33,724 nucleotides of DNA from Cyclobacteriaceae bacterium (GTDB taxonomy: Bacteria; Bacteroidota; Bacteroidia; Cytophagales; Cyclobacteriaceae). The position numbers and the translations under genes are program-made. The notes beneath the pieces are model-generated. The model was given only the letters and a program-made list of their open reading frames with translations. It searched no databases and had not been told where the DNA came from. Below, piece by piece: positions 1 through 8,570 of this stretch (within the stretch, counting starts at the first letter, position 1; every line of letters begins with the position of its first letter). The DNA lies in NCBI GenBank assembly GCA_027067135.1, contig JAMOMJ010000301.1, forward strand, positions 1-33,724, given 5' to 3'.

Positions 1-1
1 A

Positions 2-499
2 GTAGTAGGTACTGTTATAATGTTAATGTCAACTTACTTATGGAAGTATAGGCCTTTTATATGGTTGTATAGAATTGATGATTTTTCAGGCAGATATCAA
101 GGGTTGCTAAAATCTCAATATCGAGATAGCTCCGGAAAGTTGCACTCAAAGGAACTTAAACATGTAAAGATTATTAGTCAGAATGGTAGCAGGATTATAG
201 TTTCTTCTTTTACTATTAAAGATGATGGAACCAAGTCCTCATTATCAGTAAGCAAAGGGATGTACGTGGAAAAAACGGAGGATGAACAACATTATCGATT
301 GATATATAATTATTTAAATGAAGGGAGTACTAATCAGGAGTTTGCACCGCATTATGGAACTGATATTGTCAAATTCATAAAAAATGGAAATAGAAAATCG
401 CTTTCGGGCAGGTATTATACAGAAAGAACTCCTTTTCAAACCAAAGGAGAGTTTATAGAATTAAAATGGGTCAACGATGACTTGAATCACGAATTTTAA
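2..499 (+). CDS. Cap15-like CBASS effector (2TM + beta-barrel, S-2TMbeta type), N-terminus cut by window edge
   Basis: Frame is open to the left edge. Residual hydrophobic/TM segment (VVGTVIMLMSTYLWKYRPFIWLY) followed by a beta-rich domain (IDDFSGRYQGLLKSQYRDSSGK...LSGRYYTERTPFQTKGEFIELKW). Lies directly upstream of a CD-NTase gene. Confidence 0.65.
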   Translation, partial: VVGTVIMLMSTYLWKYRPFIWLYRIDDFSGRYQGLLKSQYRDSSGKLHSKELKHVKIISQNGSRIIVSSFTIKDDGTKSSLSVSKGMYVEKTEDEQHYRLIYNYLNEGSTNQEFAPHYGTDIVKFIKNGNRKSLSGRYYTERTPFQTKGEFIELKWVNDDLNHEF

Positions 500-509
500 A
501 ATTAGTTAG

Positions 510-1508
510 ATGGCAGTTTTACACAAGGAATTTATTAAATATAACAAAGAAATTAAGCTTACCTCAACTAGAGAAGAGAGCTTAAAAAAGAGTAGAAAAG
601 AATTACGTAGAAAAATTCGTAATTGGTTTAAGGATAACAAATCAAATGAATTGCAACCCAAGTTTAGAGGGCAAGGATCATTTGGTATGAATACAGTAAT
701 AAATCCTATTCCTACTTATGATGACGATGGGGAGAAGCTGCTTAAATATGATTTAGACGATGGAGTCTATTTTATTGAAAAAGATGATGAAGACAACAAG
801 AAATCCATTAATACTTGGCATGATTGGGTTTACGATTCTGTAGAAAACCATACGGGTAAAGATTCTATTAGAAAAACTACTTGTGTTAGGGTTGTGTTTG
901 CCGATGGACATCATATAGATTTACCGATTTATTATAAAGACGGAACCATTGAATTAGCTCATAAAACTAAAAGTTGGTTAGAAAGTGATCCCAAAGAATT
1001 TGTTGAATGGTTTAATGATTTCAACAACTCTCAGCTTAAACGAATTGTGAGGTACTTAAAGGCCTGGAAAAACTATAGGGAGGATAATAATAGCAATCTG
1101 AAACTACCCAGTGGTTTTGAGTTAACTATTTTAGCCGCTAACAATCATGTTAAAGACGATAATGACGATAAGGCTTTTAGAGAAACCATTAGAAATATAA
1201 ATACTGAGCTAAACAAAACCAATGGGTTTAAATGTTTAAGACCTACAACCCCCAAAGGAGAGGATGTTTTTGCTGCTTATTCTGATACTAGAAGAGATAA
1301 TTTTTTGAACACACTGTCTAGTTTATTAGGTGATTTGGATAGAGCAGATAATGAGAAAAACTTTAGAAAGGCTTCTGAATATTTAAGAAACAATCAATTT
1401 GGTGATCGCTTTCCTTTAGGAGAAGACAAGAAAGAAGAAGCTAGAAGTAATCAGCTAGCATCGTCTTTAGGTGCTGCAGCAATAATTCCAAAACCATATG
1501 GATATTAA
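510..1508 (+). CDS. CD-NTase (cGAS/DncV-like nucleotidyltransferase), CBASS signal synthase
   Basis: Nucleotidyltransferase signature GQGSFGMNTVINP...YDLDDGVYF with third acidic position in ADGHHIDLPIYY; gene neighbourhood of effector and E2-like protein. Confidence 0.88.
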   Translation: MAVLHKEFIKYNKEIKLTSTREESLKKSRKELRRKIRNWFKDNKSNELQPKFRGQGSFGMNTVINPIPTYDDDGEKLLKYDLDDGVYFIEKDDEDNKKSINTWHDWVYDSVENHTGKDSIRKTTCVRVVFADGHHIDLPIYYKDGTIELAHKTKSWLESDPKEFVEWFNDFNNSQLKRIVRYLKAWKNYREDNNSNLKLPSGFELTILAANNHVKDDNDDKAFRETIRNINTELNKTNGFKCLRPTTPKGEDVFAAYSDTRRDNFLNTLSSLLGDLDRADNEKNFRKASEYLRNNQFGDRFPLGEDKKEEARSNQLASSLGAAAIIPKPYGY

Positions 1509-2133
1509 TGTAGAAATTGAAGATGTTTTATTAAATCACCCTTCGCTTAATTACGATACTGAAAAGAATCACTTAGAAGGTGAGTTGTTTATTTCTGATA
1601 ATGATTCTTATGAACTTATTATTGATTTGAATTCATACCCCAAGTCTTTTCCGATTGTTTATGAAACAGGAGAACGCATTCCTAAGAAAATGGATAGGCA
1701 TATTTATACTGATACTGGTTCTTGTTGTTTTACTACTAGAGCGAAAGCACAGATATTGTTAAGAACAAAAGTAAAAAGTCTACTGATTTTTATAAATAAT
1801 ATTGTTATCCCGTACTTACAAAACAATTCTTATTTTGAAATTAATAAGAAATACAAAACAGCAGAATATTCACATGGACCTTTGGGAGCTGTAGAAAGCT
1901 ATAGAGATATATTAGACCTAGAAATTGACATGCTTATTGCTCAATTGATATATAGAAGGGTTAAAGGAGAGAAATTATCTATCAGAGATGCTTGCTATTG
2001 CGGAAGTGGAATACCTCTAAAAAAGTGTAACAAGGGCAAGCACGATAAGTGCTATAGGGCGTTTAGAAAAATAGATAAAGAAATTTTAGAAGGAGATTTA
2101 TATACTGACTTTTCGAAACATTTGAATTTATAA
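1498..2133 (+). CDS. E2-like ubiquitin-conjugating-fold protein with C-terminal SEC-C zinc motif (CBASS ancillary)
   Basis: E2-like core: YPKSFPIVYETGERIPKKMDRHIYTDTGSCCF, with candidate catalytic Cys in SCCF; C-terminal CYCGSGIPLKKCNKGKH matches the SEC-C pattern CxCxSGxxxKxCxxxxH. Start codon overlaps the CD-NTase stop by 11 bp. Confidence 0.75.
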   Translation: MDINVEIEDVLLNHPSLNYDTEKNHLEGELFISDNDSYELIIDLNSYPKSFPIVYETGERIPKKMDRHIYTDTGSCCFTTRAKAQILLRTKVKSLLIFINNIVIPYLQNNSYFEINKKYKTAEYSHGPLGAVESYRDILDLEIDMLIAQLIYRRVKGEKLSIRDACYCGSGIPLKKCNKGKHDKCYRAFRKIDKEILEGDLYTDFSKHLNL

Positions 2134-2184
2134 ATAAACCTATCCTACAATATAAAATTAGTCAAGTATTATTGTTGATAAATA

Positions 2185-2622
2185 ATGGATATACTAACTA
2201 AATACGCCCACCAATTTGTACAACTAGAATTACTAAAAGCCAAGTTGGAAGTTTTTCCAAACAAAAACGGGAGAGAAGAGGTTGATTTAATTGTAAGAAC
2301 AAGTACAGGAAAGCAATATGAGCTTTATTTTCAACCCATTGATTTAGAAAAGGAGAGGAGCGTTAAAATTCTTAAAGAAGAGTTAGGAGATCCCAAAGTT
2401 AACCTTTGGATTGCATTGGTGTTACTTATAAAGGATATGGAGCCTGTTTTGCATTTAATACCTTCTAAAGTACTCTCAGAGCCAGATAATTATATATTTT
2501 TTGATAATGAGCAAGGGGAGAGGTTTAAACACTTATCTAACTGGGAGATTAAGGTATTTGTCAAGGCTATTCCTGCATTGAGTAAGTATTCGTTTGCAAA
2601 TATGTTAACTCAATTAGTCTAA
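2185..2622 (+). CDS. Hypothetical protein, possibly degenerate restriction-endonuclease-like fold; candidate CBASS accessory
   Basis: 145-aa ORF, same strand, 51 bp after the E2-like gene. Pattern VDLIVRTSTGKQYELYF...NLWIALVLL...LHLIPSKVL...LSNWEIKVF resembles PD-(D/E)xK-like proteins but lacks a clear ExK. Confidence 0.5.
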   Translation: MDILTKYAHQFVQLELLKAKLEVFPNKNGREEVDLIVRTSTGKQYELYFQPIDLEKERSVKILKEELGDPKVNLWIALVLLIKDMEPVLHLIPSKVLSEPDNYIFFDNEQGERFKHLSNWEIKVFVKAIPALSKYSFANMLTQLV

Positions 2623-2626
2623 TCTA

Positions 2627-2654
2627 AATGCTATATTCTTACATTATGTTAAAT
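2627..2654 (+). other. dif-like (XerC/D-type) site, copy 1
   Basis: AATGCTATATT|CTTACA|TTATGTTAAAT; right arm identical to the XerD arm of E. coli dif (GGTGCGCATAATGTATATTATGTTAAAT). XerC-side match is weak. Confidence 0.35.
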
Positions 2655-2890
2655 AGAAACACCAAACCTAGCCACCTCGGTGCGGTGGCAGGGCAAATAG
2701 CGAGGTGAGCGTAGGCCAAATGCGTTGGCAGCATTATTTTGTCTAGATTTTTTGCCCCGAAACATATCGGGGAGCCTAGCGGCCTTGCTCTACCGAAGCG
2801 GCTACGCGAAGACGATGCTTGAGCGGCCTAAGTGAACACGTATTAAGGCAAGTTAATAATGTGAACCATACTATTTTTACGATTGAACAG

Positions 2891-2910
2891 ATTCCTGCCT
2901 GCGCAGGAAT
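2891..2910. repeat. Palindromic repeat ATTCCTGC-ctgc-GCAGGAAT
   Basis: 8-bp perfect arms with 4-nt loop followed by GACGG; resembles dispersed ATTCCYGC...GCRGGAAT palindromes. Confidence 0.6.
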
Positions 2911-2966
2911 GACGGTTAGTTTGGAGGGATTGCCACGTCTCAATCAGCAAAACGGCTGGATTGTTC

Positions 2967-2987
2967 CCTGCCTAGCCGGCAGGCAGG
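2967..2987. repeat. Palindromic repeat CCTGCCT-agccggc-AGGCAGG
   Basis: 7-bp arms, inner GCC/GGC extension. Confidence 0.55.
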
Positions 2988-3440
2988 CTCGCAATGAGGT
3001 ATAGAGTGAGAATGACTGCTAGAACAAAGCGATGGCGGCAAGTGGCCCCGACTTAAGACCTGTATATTCGATATTAGCAATATTGATTTTAATATATCCA
3101 TAGGTTCAATTGTAAAGCGATTGTAATCGGGGTCTCTTGGCTTGCGTTGGGTAATTGCGCCTTAGCGCAACAGCGTGTTGGCAAAAAACTATTAATAGCT
3201 GCTTGGTTAGGGCATGGCAGAGCGAAGGATTCGTGCGCTAAAAGGCCGATCGCTTGCGCCCAAGCTGTTTAATAAAAGTAAAGTTGAAATATATGATGGG
3301 CTACAGCGATGGCGCAGCGGCTATTTAATATAACGGCTAATTATAGAAGCAAAAGACTGAACTGAGGATTTTCTTTGGATGATCAGATGGAGTAGATTTT
3401 CCTACGGTAGTATTTAGGCGAAGCCCGAAGCGCAGCGGAG

Positions 3441-3599
3441 ACATAATATACATTATAGCAACAAAAGGGTTTGTGTGTGGCCGTAATTTGCTTTACATAA
3501 TATCAGCCGATATGAGTCTAAAGACGTCATATCTGATATTATGCAAAATAGCGAGCTATTACGCAAATTACTACTTTTGTTCTATAATTAATATTATGT
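3441..3599. repeat. 159-bp imperfect palindrome with nested stems
   Basis: Outer ends ACATAATAT/ATATTATGT; collinear complementary blocks AACAAAAG/CTTTTGTT, GTAATTTGC/GCAAATTAC, CATAATATCAG/CTGATATTATG. Confidence 0.75.
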
Positions 3600-3604
3600 T
3601 AAAT
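3577..3604 (+). other. dif-like (XerC/D-type) site, copy 2
   Basis: TTGTTCTATAA|TTAATA|TTATGTTAAAT: 11/11 match to the E. coli XerD arm, 6-bp centre, XerC-like arm ending in ATAA. Confidence 0.45.
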
Positions 3605-3619
3605 AGCTTGTTTAATAAA

Positions 3620-3644
3620 ATAGGTGAACCTTAAGTCCACCTAT
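3620..3644 (-). terminator. Stem-loop downstream of the TPR gene
   Basis: Minus strand ATAGGTGgACTTAAGGTtCACCTAT followed by TTTATTAAAC, 20 bp beyond the stop codon. Confidence 0.5.
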
Positions 3645-3664
3645 CCTATTTTAATATTCTCTGT

Positions 3665-4825
3665 TTAGTCTTCATCTGAAACGTACCCTAAGGCTTTACG
3701 CTTCTCATATATTTCAGTGGCTTTATTGCCATTTTTCATTTTAGCATATACCGCTTGAAGGTTTTGAAGTCCCAGCTCATCATTTTCATCCAATGACAAA
3801 ACCCTTTCTAATAAAGGAATAGCATTATTATATTCTGCAAATGATTCTTTTTCAGCTGCATCAATATTTTTATTATACTCCTTAATAGACATCTCATTTA
3901 CTTTATGCATTACTGCATCTCCTTTACTAATGTATAGTACAGATAAATTAATTAAGGCATTCCTGCTATCTGGCTCCAGTTCTAACGCTTTTTTATAATA
4001 CACTTCTGCATTCTCTAAATCTTTTGTCATATCATAAAGCATAGCCAAATTACCTACAAGCAGTGCATTTCCAGGGTCTTGCTCAATCGCCACCTTCAGG
4101 CCTTCAATTGCCTCATCCATTTTGTTCATTTTTATAAGGATATCTACTTCTTGACGTTGAAAATTTAGTTCCTCAGGAAATTTCTTTTGGCCTAATCGTA
4201 CGTACTTAAGTGCATTTTCAGGATCTTCTTTCTGATTTAAATAAATAAACACAACACTGCTCAGTACACTTTGAGAATACTTATCCATCTCAATAAGTTT
4301 CTCATAATTCATTAAAGCATCGTCATACTTTTCTATTTCCTGTGCCATCATTGCACCGTATAAATAGCCAGTAGTATCTGTTGGATTAATTATAGATACA
4401 TCCATAAAATGATCATAAGCTGCAGCATAATCTCCACTATTATAGTTTTCTACCCCTTTATTAAGAGCACGGCCGTATAATTGATCGTAAGCTAACTGAG
4501 CCAAACCGTCATAAGTAGCTCCTTCTTTCTCTAATTCACGTGTTTTTAAGTAACTCTCAGCAGCCAATTTTAGCGCATCTGGGTATTTACTTCTTAAAGC
4601 CTCATCTTCTGATTGCGATATTTGATCATAAATTTGAGCTCTGGTGTACCAGGTTTTAGGTTTTTCCATTGTTTTTTCAAACGTAATGGCAGGCTCAATC
4701 ATTTCAGCTGCTTCTGCTAATTCCCCTTTAGTAAGTAGTGCATTTGCTTTTGTTACGTTTTTACCTTGACCAAAAGCAGTCATTACTGCCCCTAAAAAAA
4801 TGGTCAACATCATTATCTTTTTCAT
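3665..4825 (-). CDS. Tetratricopeptide-repeat secreted/periplasmic protein
   Basis: Signal peptide MKKIMMLTIFLGAVMTAFGQ; TPR repeats (ALLVGNLAMLYDMTKDLENAEVYYKKALELEPDSRNALINLS). Start moved from 4897 to 4825 because the longer ORF overlaps the gyrA 3' end. Confidence 0.85.
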   Translation of the reverse strand: MKKIMMLTIFLGAVMTAFGQGKNVTKANALLTKGELAEAAEMIEPAITFEKTMEKPKTWYTRAQIYDQISQSEDEALRSKYPDALKLAAESYLKTRELEKEGATYDGLAQLAYDQLYGRALNKGVENYNSGDYAAAYDHFMDVSIINPTDTTGYLYGAMMAQEIEKYDDALMNYEKLIEMDKYSQSVLSSVVFIYLNQKEDPENALKYVRLGQKKFPEELNFQRQEVDILIKMNKMDEAIEGLKVAIEQDPGNALLVGNLAMLYDMTKDLENAEVYYKKALELEPDSRNALINLSVLYISKGDAVMHKVNEMSIKEYNKNIDAAEKESFAEYNNAIPLLERVLSLDENDELGLQNLQAVYAKMKNGNKATEIYEKRKALGYVSDED

Positions 4826-4829
4826 CTTA

Positions 4830-7379
4830 TTATTCGTTTGTATTTGTTGATTCTTCATTTGTATTATTTTCATCAGTTGGGTTTTCCAGAGCTTCAATAT
4901 CTTCTTCTAACCCTTCTATAAGTTCAATTTTTGCAATGGATGAAATTTCATCTTTTTCGTTTAGTCGAATTAGCTTCACTCCTTGTGTTGCTCTGCCCAT
5001 TACTCGTAAATTTTCAACTTCCATTCTAATGGTAATACCACTCTTATTTATTATCATAAGTTGGTCAGTATCAACTACTTCTTTTATCGCAACTAAAGTA
5101 CCTGTTTTATCGGTAACATTCATTGCTTTTACTCCCTTGCCCCCACGTTTGGTAATGCGGTACTCTCCTACTTCGGATCGTTTTCCATAACCTTTTTCCG
5201 ATACCACAAGCAGTGTAGCATCTTCTCTGGCTACACATACCATGCCAATTAGCTTATGCTCGTCTTTATCTATACGCATAGCACGTACACCCGTAGCTGT
5301 TCTTCCCATTGACCTAACATCAGATTCGTGGAAATGTATTGCCAAGCCTTTAGTACTTGCAATAATGATATGATTATTACCGTTTGTTAGATTTACATCT
5401 AATAAATGATCGCCTTCTGCAATGTTAATTGCGTTAATTCCGTTTGTTCTTGGCCGTGAATAGGCCTCTAAACTTGTTTTCTTAATGGTACCATTTTCGG
5501 TACACATTACGATAAAGTTATTATTGATGTAATCTTCATCAACTAAGCTCTTCACTGCAATTACAGCCTTCACTTTATCACCCGACTCAATATTAATTAA
5601 GTTCTGAATAGCTCTGCCCTTGGTAGCTTTACCACCTTCAGGAATTTGCCATACTTTTTTCCAGAACACTTTACCAGATTCTGTAAAAATGAGTAAATAG
5701 TTATGATTGGTAGCTACAAATAGATGTTCTGTAAAGTCATCATCTTTTGTTGTAGCCCCTTTAGAGCCAACTCCACCTCTACCTTGCGTACGATACTCTT
5801 TAAGTGCAGTTCGTTTAATATACCCCTCGTGAGAGATGGTTAATACCATTTCTTCATCAGGTATCATATCCTCGGCCGTCATGTCATCCGCAGCATGCTC
5901 AATCACAGATCTTCTGTCATCACCATAGCGCTCTTTAATATCGGCTAGCTCTTCTTTAATAATACCCATTCGAATAGATTCGTTCCCCAAAATCTCGTTT
6001 AAACGAGCAATTAGTACTTGAATTTCATCGTATTCTTTCTGAATTTTTTCACGTTCCAGACCTGTAAGTCTCTGTAAACGCATTTCCAAGATGGCCTTGG
6101 CTTGAATTTCACTCAAATCAAACTTCTTTATCAAGCCATCTTTGGCAATTTCAGGATCTCTTGAACCCCGGATTAACGCAATAACCTCATCTAAATGATC
6201 TAATGCAATTAAATACCCTTGAAGTATATGAGCTCTTTTCTCAGCCTCTTTTAGTTCGTATTTAGTTCTTCTAATAACCACCTCATGTCGGTGATCCACA
6301 TAGTGCCGAATCATATCTTTTAGATTCAGCATTTCTGGTCGGCCTTTAACCAGTGCAATATTATTTACACTAAACGAAGATTGTAATTGCGTATATTTAT
6401 AAAGATTATTAAGAACAATATTTGGAATTGCATCCTTTTTTAAGTCATAAACAACCCTCATTCCGTTCCTATCCGATTCATCTCTAATATCTGAGATGCC
6501 CTCAATTTTTTTCTCATTGATAAGACCTGCGGTCTTTTCAATCATAGAGGCTTTGTTTACTTGGTAAGGAATTTCTGAGATAATGATTTGCTCTTTTCCT
6601 GTTTTGGTTACATCGAAATGCGCCTTAGCTCTTAGCACAATTCGCCCCCTACCCGTTTCAAAAGCGGATCTTACTCCTGTGTAGCCATAAATAGTAGCTC
6701 CAGTAGGGAAATCTGGGGCAATAATATGCTCCATTAACCCTTCTACAGTAATCTCATTATCATCAATAAATGCAGTAATACCGTCCACAACCTCTGAAAG
6801 GTTATGTGGCGGCATATTAGTAGCCATACCTACAGCAATACCCGATGCTCCATTTAACAGTAAGTTTGGTAACTTACCAGGCATAACAGTTGGTTCTTTT
6901 AGTGAATCATCAAAGTTAAGTTGAAAATCAACCGTGTCTTTATTAATATCGGTTACAAGCTCATCTGCAATTCGTTTTAAACGTGCTTCTGTATAACGCA
7001 TTGCTGCGGGTGAGTCGCCATCAACGGAACCAAAGTTTCCTTGTCCATCTACCAATGGATATCGTAACGACCAAGATTGAGCCATACGTACCATAGTATC
7101 GTAAACCGATGAATCGCCATGTGGGTGATACTTACCAAGCACCTCTCCTACAATTCTTGCCGATTTTTTATGAGCCTTGCTATAGGTAACACCCAGGTCG
7201 AGCATACCAAAAAGCACCCTACGGTGCACTGGCTTTAAGCCATCACGAACGTCTGGTAGTGCCCTAGAAACAATAACTGACATCGAATAATCGATGTATG
7301 CAGCCTTCATTTCTTCTTCAATATTTATTGGAATAATGGTCTCAGAGCCAAATTGCTCTTCATTCTCGTCCTCTGCCAT
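4830..7379 (-). CDS. gyrA: DNA gyrase subunit A
   Basis: [52 protein letters not shown] catalytic Tyr, C-terminal beta-propeller repeats. Confidence 0.98.
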   Translation of the reverse strand: MAEDENEEQFGSETIIPINIEEEMKAAYIDYSMSVIVSRALPDVRDGLKPVHRRVLFGMLDLGVTYSKAHKKSARIVGEVLGKYHPHGDSSVYDTMVRMAQSWSLRYPLVDGQGNFGSVDGDSPAAMRYTEARLKRIADELVTDINKDTVDFQLNFDDSLKEPTVMPGKLPNLLLNGASGIAVGMATNMPPHNLSEVVDGITAFIDDNEITVEGLMEHIIAPDFPTGATIYGYTGVRSAFETGRGRIVLRAKAHFDVTKTGKEQIIISEIPYQVNKASMIEKTAGLINEKKIEGISDIRDESDRNGMRVVYDLKKDAIPNIVLNNLYKYTQLQSSFSVNNIALVKGRPEMLNLKDMIRHYVDHRHEVVIRRTKYELKEAEKRAHILQGYLIALDHLDEVIALIRGSRDPEIAKDGLIKKFDLSEIQAKAILEMRLQRLTGLEREKIQKEYDEIQVLIARLNEILGNESIRMGIIKEELADIKERYGDDRRSVIEHAADDMTAEDMIPDEEMVLTISHEGYIKRTALKEYRTQGRGGVGSKGATTKDDDFTEHLFVATNHNYLLIFTESGKVFWKKVWQIPEGGKATKGRAIQNLINIESGDKVKAVIAVKSLVDEDYINNNFIVMCTENGTIKKTSLEAYSRPRTNGINAINIAEGDHLLDVNLTNGNNHIIIASTKGLAIHFHESDVRSMGRTATGVRAMRIDKDEHKLIGMVCVAREDATLLVVSEKGYGKRSEVGEYRITKRGGKGVKAMNVTDKTGTLVAIKEVVDTDQLMIINKSGITIRMEVENLRVMGRATQGVKLIRLNEKDEISSIAKIELIEGLEEDIEALENPTDENNTNEESTNTNE

Positions 7380-7412
7380 TTATAGAGTTATAGGTTGTAA
7401 AAAATTCAGTTC

Positions 7413-7420
7413 CAAAAATA
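7413..7420 (-). promoter_or_regulatory. Bacteroidetes-type promoter (TAnnTTTG) for gyrA
   Basis: Minus strand TTG-N22-TATTTTTG about 33 nt upstream of the gyrA ATG; fits the Bacteroidetes -33/-7 pattern. Confidence 0.5.
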
Positions 7421-7526
7421 CAATTAATTATGGGTTTTTAGGCAACTAAATGAGTGATAAAATAAGGTTTACATGTGCTATTCGTTCTTAAAAGGAGAAT
7501 AGATTAAGTATTACACTAGCTAGTGG

Positions 7527-8558
7527 CTAATAAGGGTTTTTCTTCTTCTTATTCTTGCCCTTATATTTAATCAGTTGGGGGTAGTTTTGCCCATAATTAG
7601 GATTTTGCCATTTCCAGAAAGGGTGCATTTTACTTCTATAGACATTACCGCCATGCCTATGGTTTATTTGTGAATGGCATTGACTTACAGGGCATTTATT
7701 TAAATCGGGTATTCTTATGATTGCTCCAATGCTAAAATACATAGCTGGTGCAGAATGGGTTAGTGCATAATTTAGTCCAGGAATGGTAAGTTCATATCGC
7801 TTAATTTCAAGAGATGGCCTCACAAACACCTTAAAATACTCTGAAAGCGATCTTTCAAACGAAACCCCAATGTTTACAAATAGCTTATACTTAATTTGAT
7901 CGGGGTTAAATTTCTTTTTGCCATATTTAAAGGTTCCAATCATGGCATCTATGGCAATAGTGTGTCGTATAGACCTAAACACCTCTCCTCCAACATAACC
8001 ATAATACCTTGTTATTGAAGAAGTTACAAAGTCTGTTTTAAATGGTTGTAAATCGTTTGTAAGTGCATTTGGGTAGTACTTAGCTGCAAAAGATTGCTCG
8101 TAAGTAACCCCACCTCCAAATCTATACCTATCAAATGTATAACTCACCGCAACTGAAAAAGGGATGCTCCCTCCTGCTCCCTTGTATTTTATCGCCAATG
8201 TATCAGTACCTAATAAAAAATCCTCATCTCCAATAGGTATGTTTGAGGAAGATTGAGCATTATTTGTCCAACCAGTATAACCAGTGTTAAGAGAATCTCC
8301 ACCAATCACATAAAAATTATCAAATAAATACACATTGCCATCCTTTTGCTGCAAAATCCCTGGCCCTTGAATCTCGTGGCTAAAAAAGGTCATCCCAAAC
8401 CCTGTACTTGCATGCAACGAAAACCCACCTATAAACTTAGAGAAAGCTCCATTTGGATTCTTTTGCTTTTTTTTCTCCATGGGTTGCTGTGCCGTAGCTA
8501 TGAAAGTTCCAAAAGCTAACACTATACAAATAAAAAAGGGTTTAAGCAGTTTTTGCAT
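7527..8558 (-). CDS. Hypothetical outer-membrane beta-barrel-like protein
   Basis: Signal peptide (MQKLLKPFFICIVLAFGTFIATAQ), beta-rich body, C-terminal basic tail KGKNKKKKNPY. Confidence 0.6.
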   Translation of the reverse strand: MQKLLKPFFICIVLAFGTFIATAQQPMEKKKQKNPNGAFSKFIGGFSLHASTGFGMTFFSHEIQGPGILQQKDGNVYLFDNFYVIGGDSLNTGYTGWTNNAQSSSNIPIGDEDFLLGTDTLAIKYKGAGGSIPFSVAVSYTFDRYRFGGGVTYEQSFAAKYYPNALTNDLQPFKTDFVTSSITRYYGYVGGEVFRSIRHTIAIDAMIGTFKYGKKKFNPDQIKYKLFVNIGVSFERSLSEYFKVFVRPSLEIKRYELTIPGLNYALTHSAPAMYFSIGAIIRIPDLNKCPVSQCHSQINHRHGGNVYRSKMHPFWKWQNPNYGQNYPQLIKYKGKNKKKKNPY

Positions 8559-8570
8559 TAATTGCTTGTA

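Noticed and set aside
2819-3004. 61-aa ORF (MSGLSEHVLRQVNN...IPACAGMTV...)
   Set aside because: Translates the palindromic repeats (PACAGMT from the CCTGCGCAGGAATGACG unit); typical spurious ORF in repeat DNA.
3121-3280. Possible integron attC site (GTTGGGT near TTGCGCCTTAGCGCAA)
   Set aside because: One GTTRRRY-like core but no properly spaced RYYYAAC partner, and no integrase in the window.
2640-3610. IS element or transposon
   Set aside because: No transposase ORF and no terminal inverted repeats at both ends; the flanking 14-bp repeat is better explained as a dif-like motif.
4826-4897. N-terminal extension of the TPR ORF ([24 protein letters not shown])
   Set aside because: Lies inside the gyrA 3' end; a clear signal peptide starts at 4825, 4 bp after the gyrA stop.
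4738-5190. 150-aa plus-strand ORF
   Set aside because: Antisense to gyrA and the TPR gene; low-complexity Ser/Phe composition without motifs.
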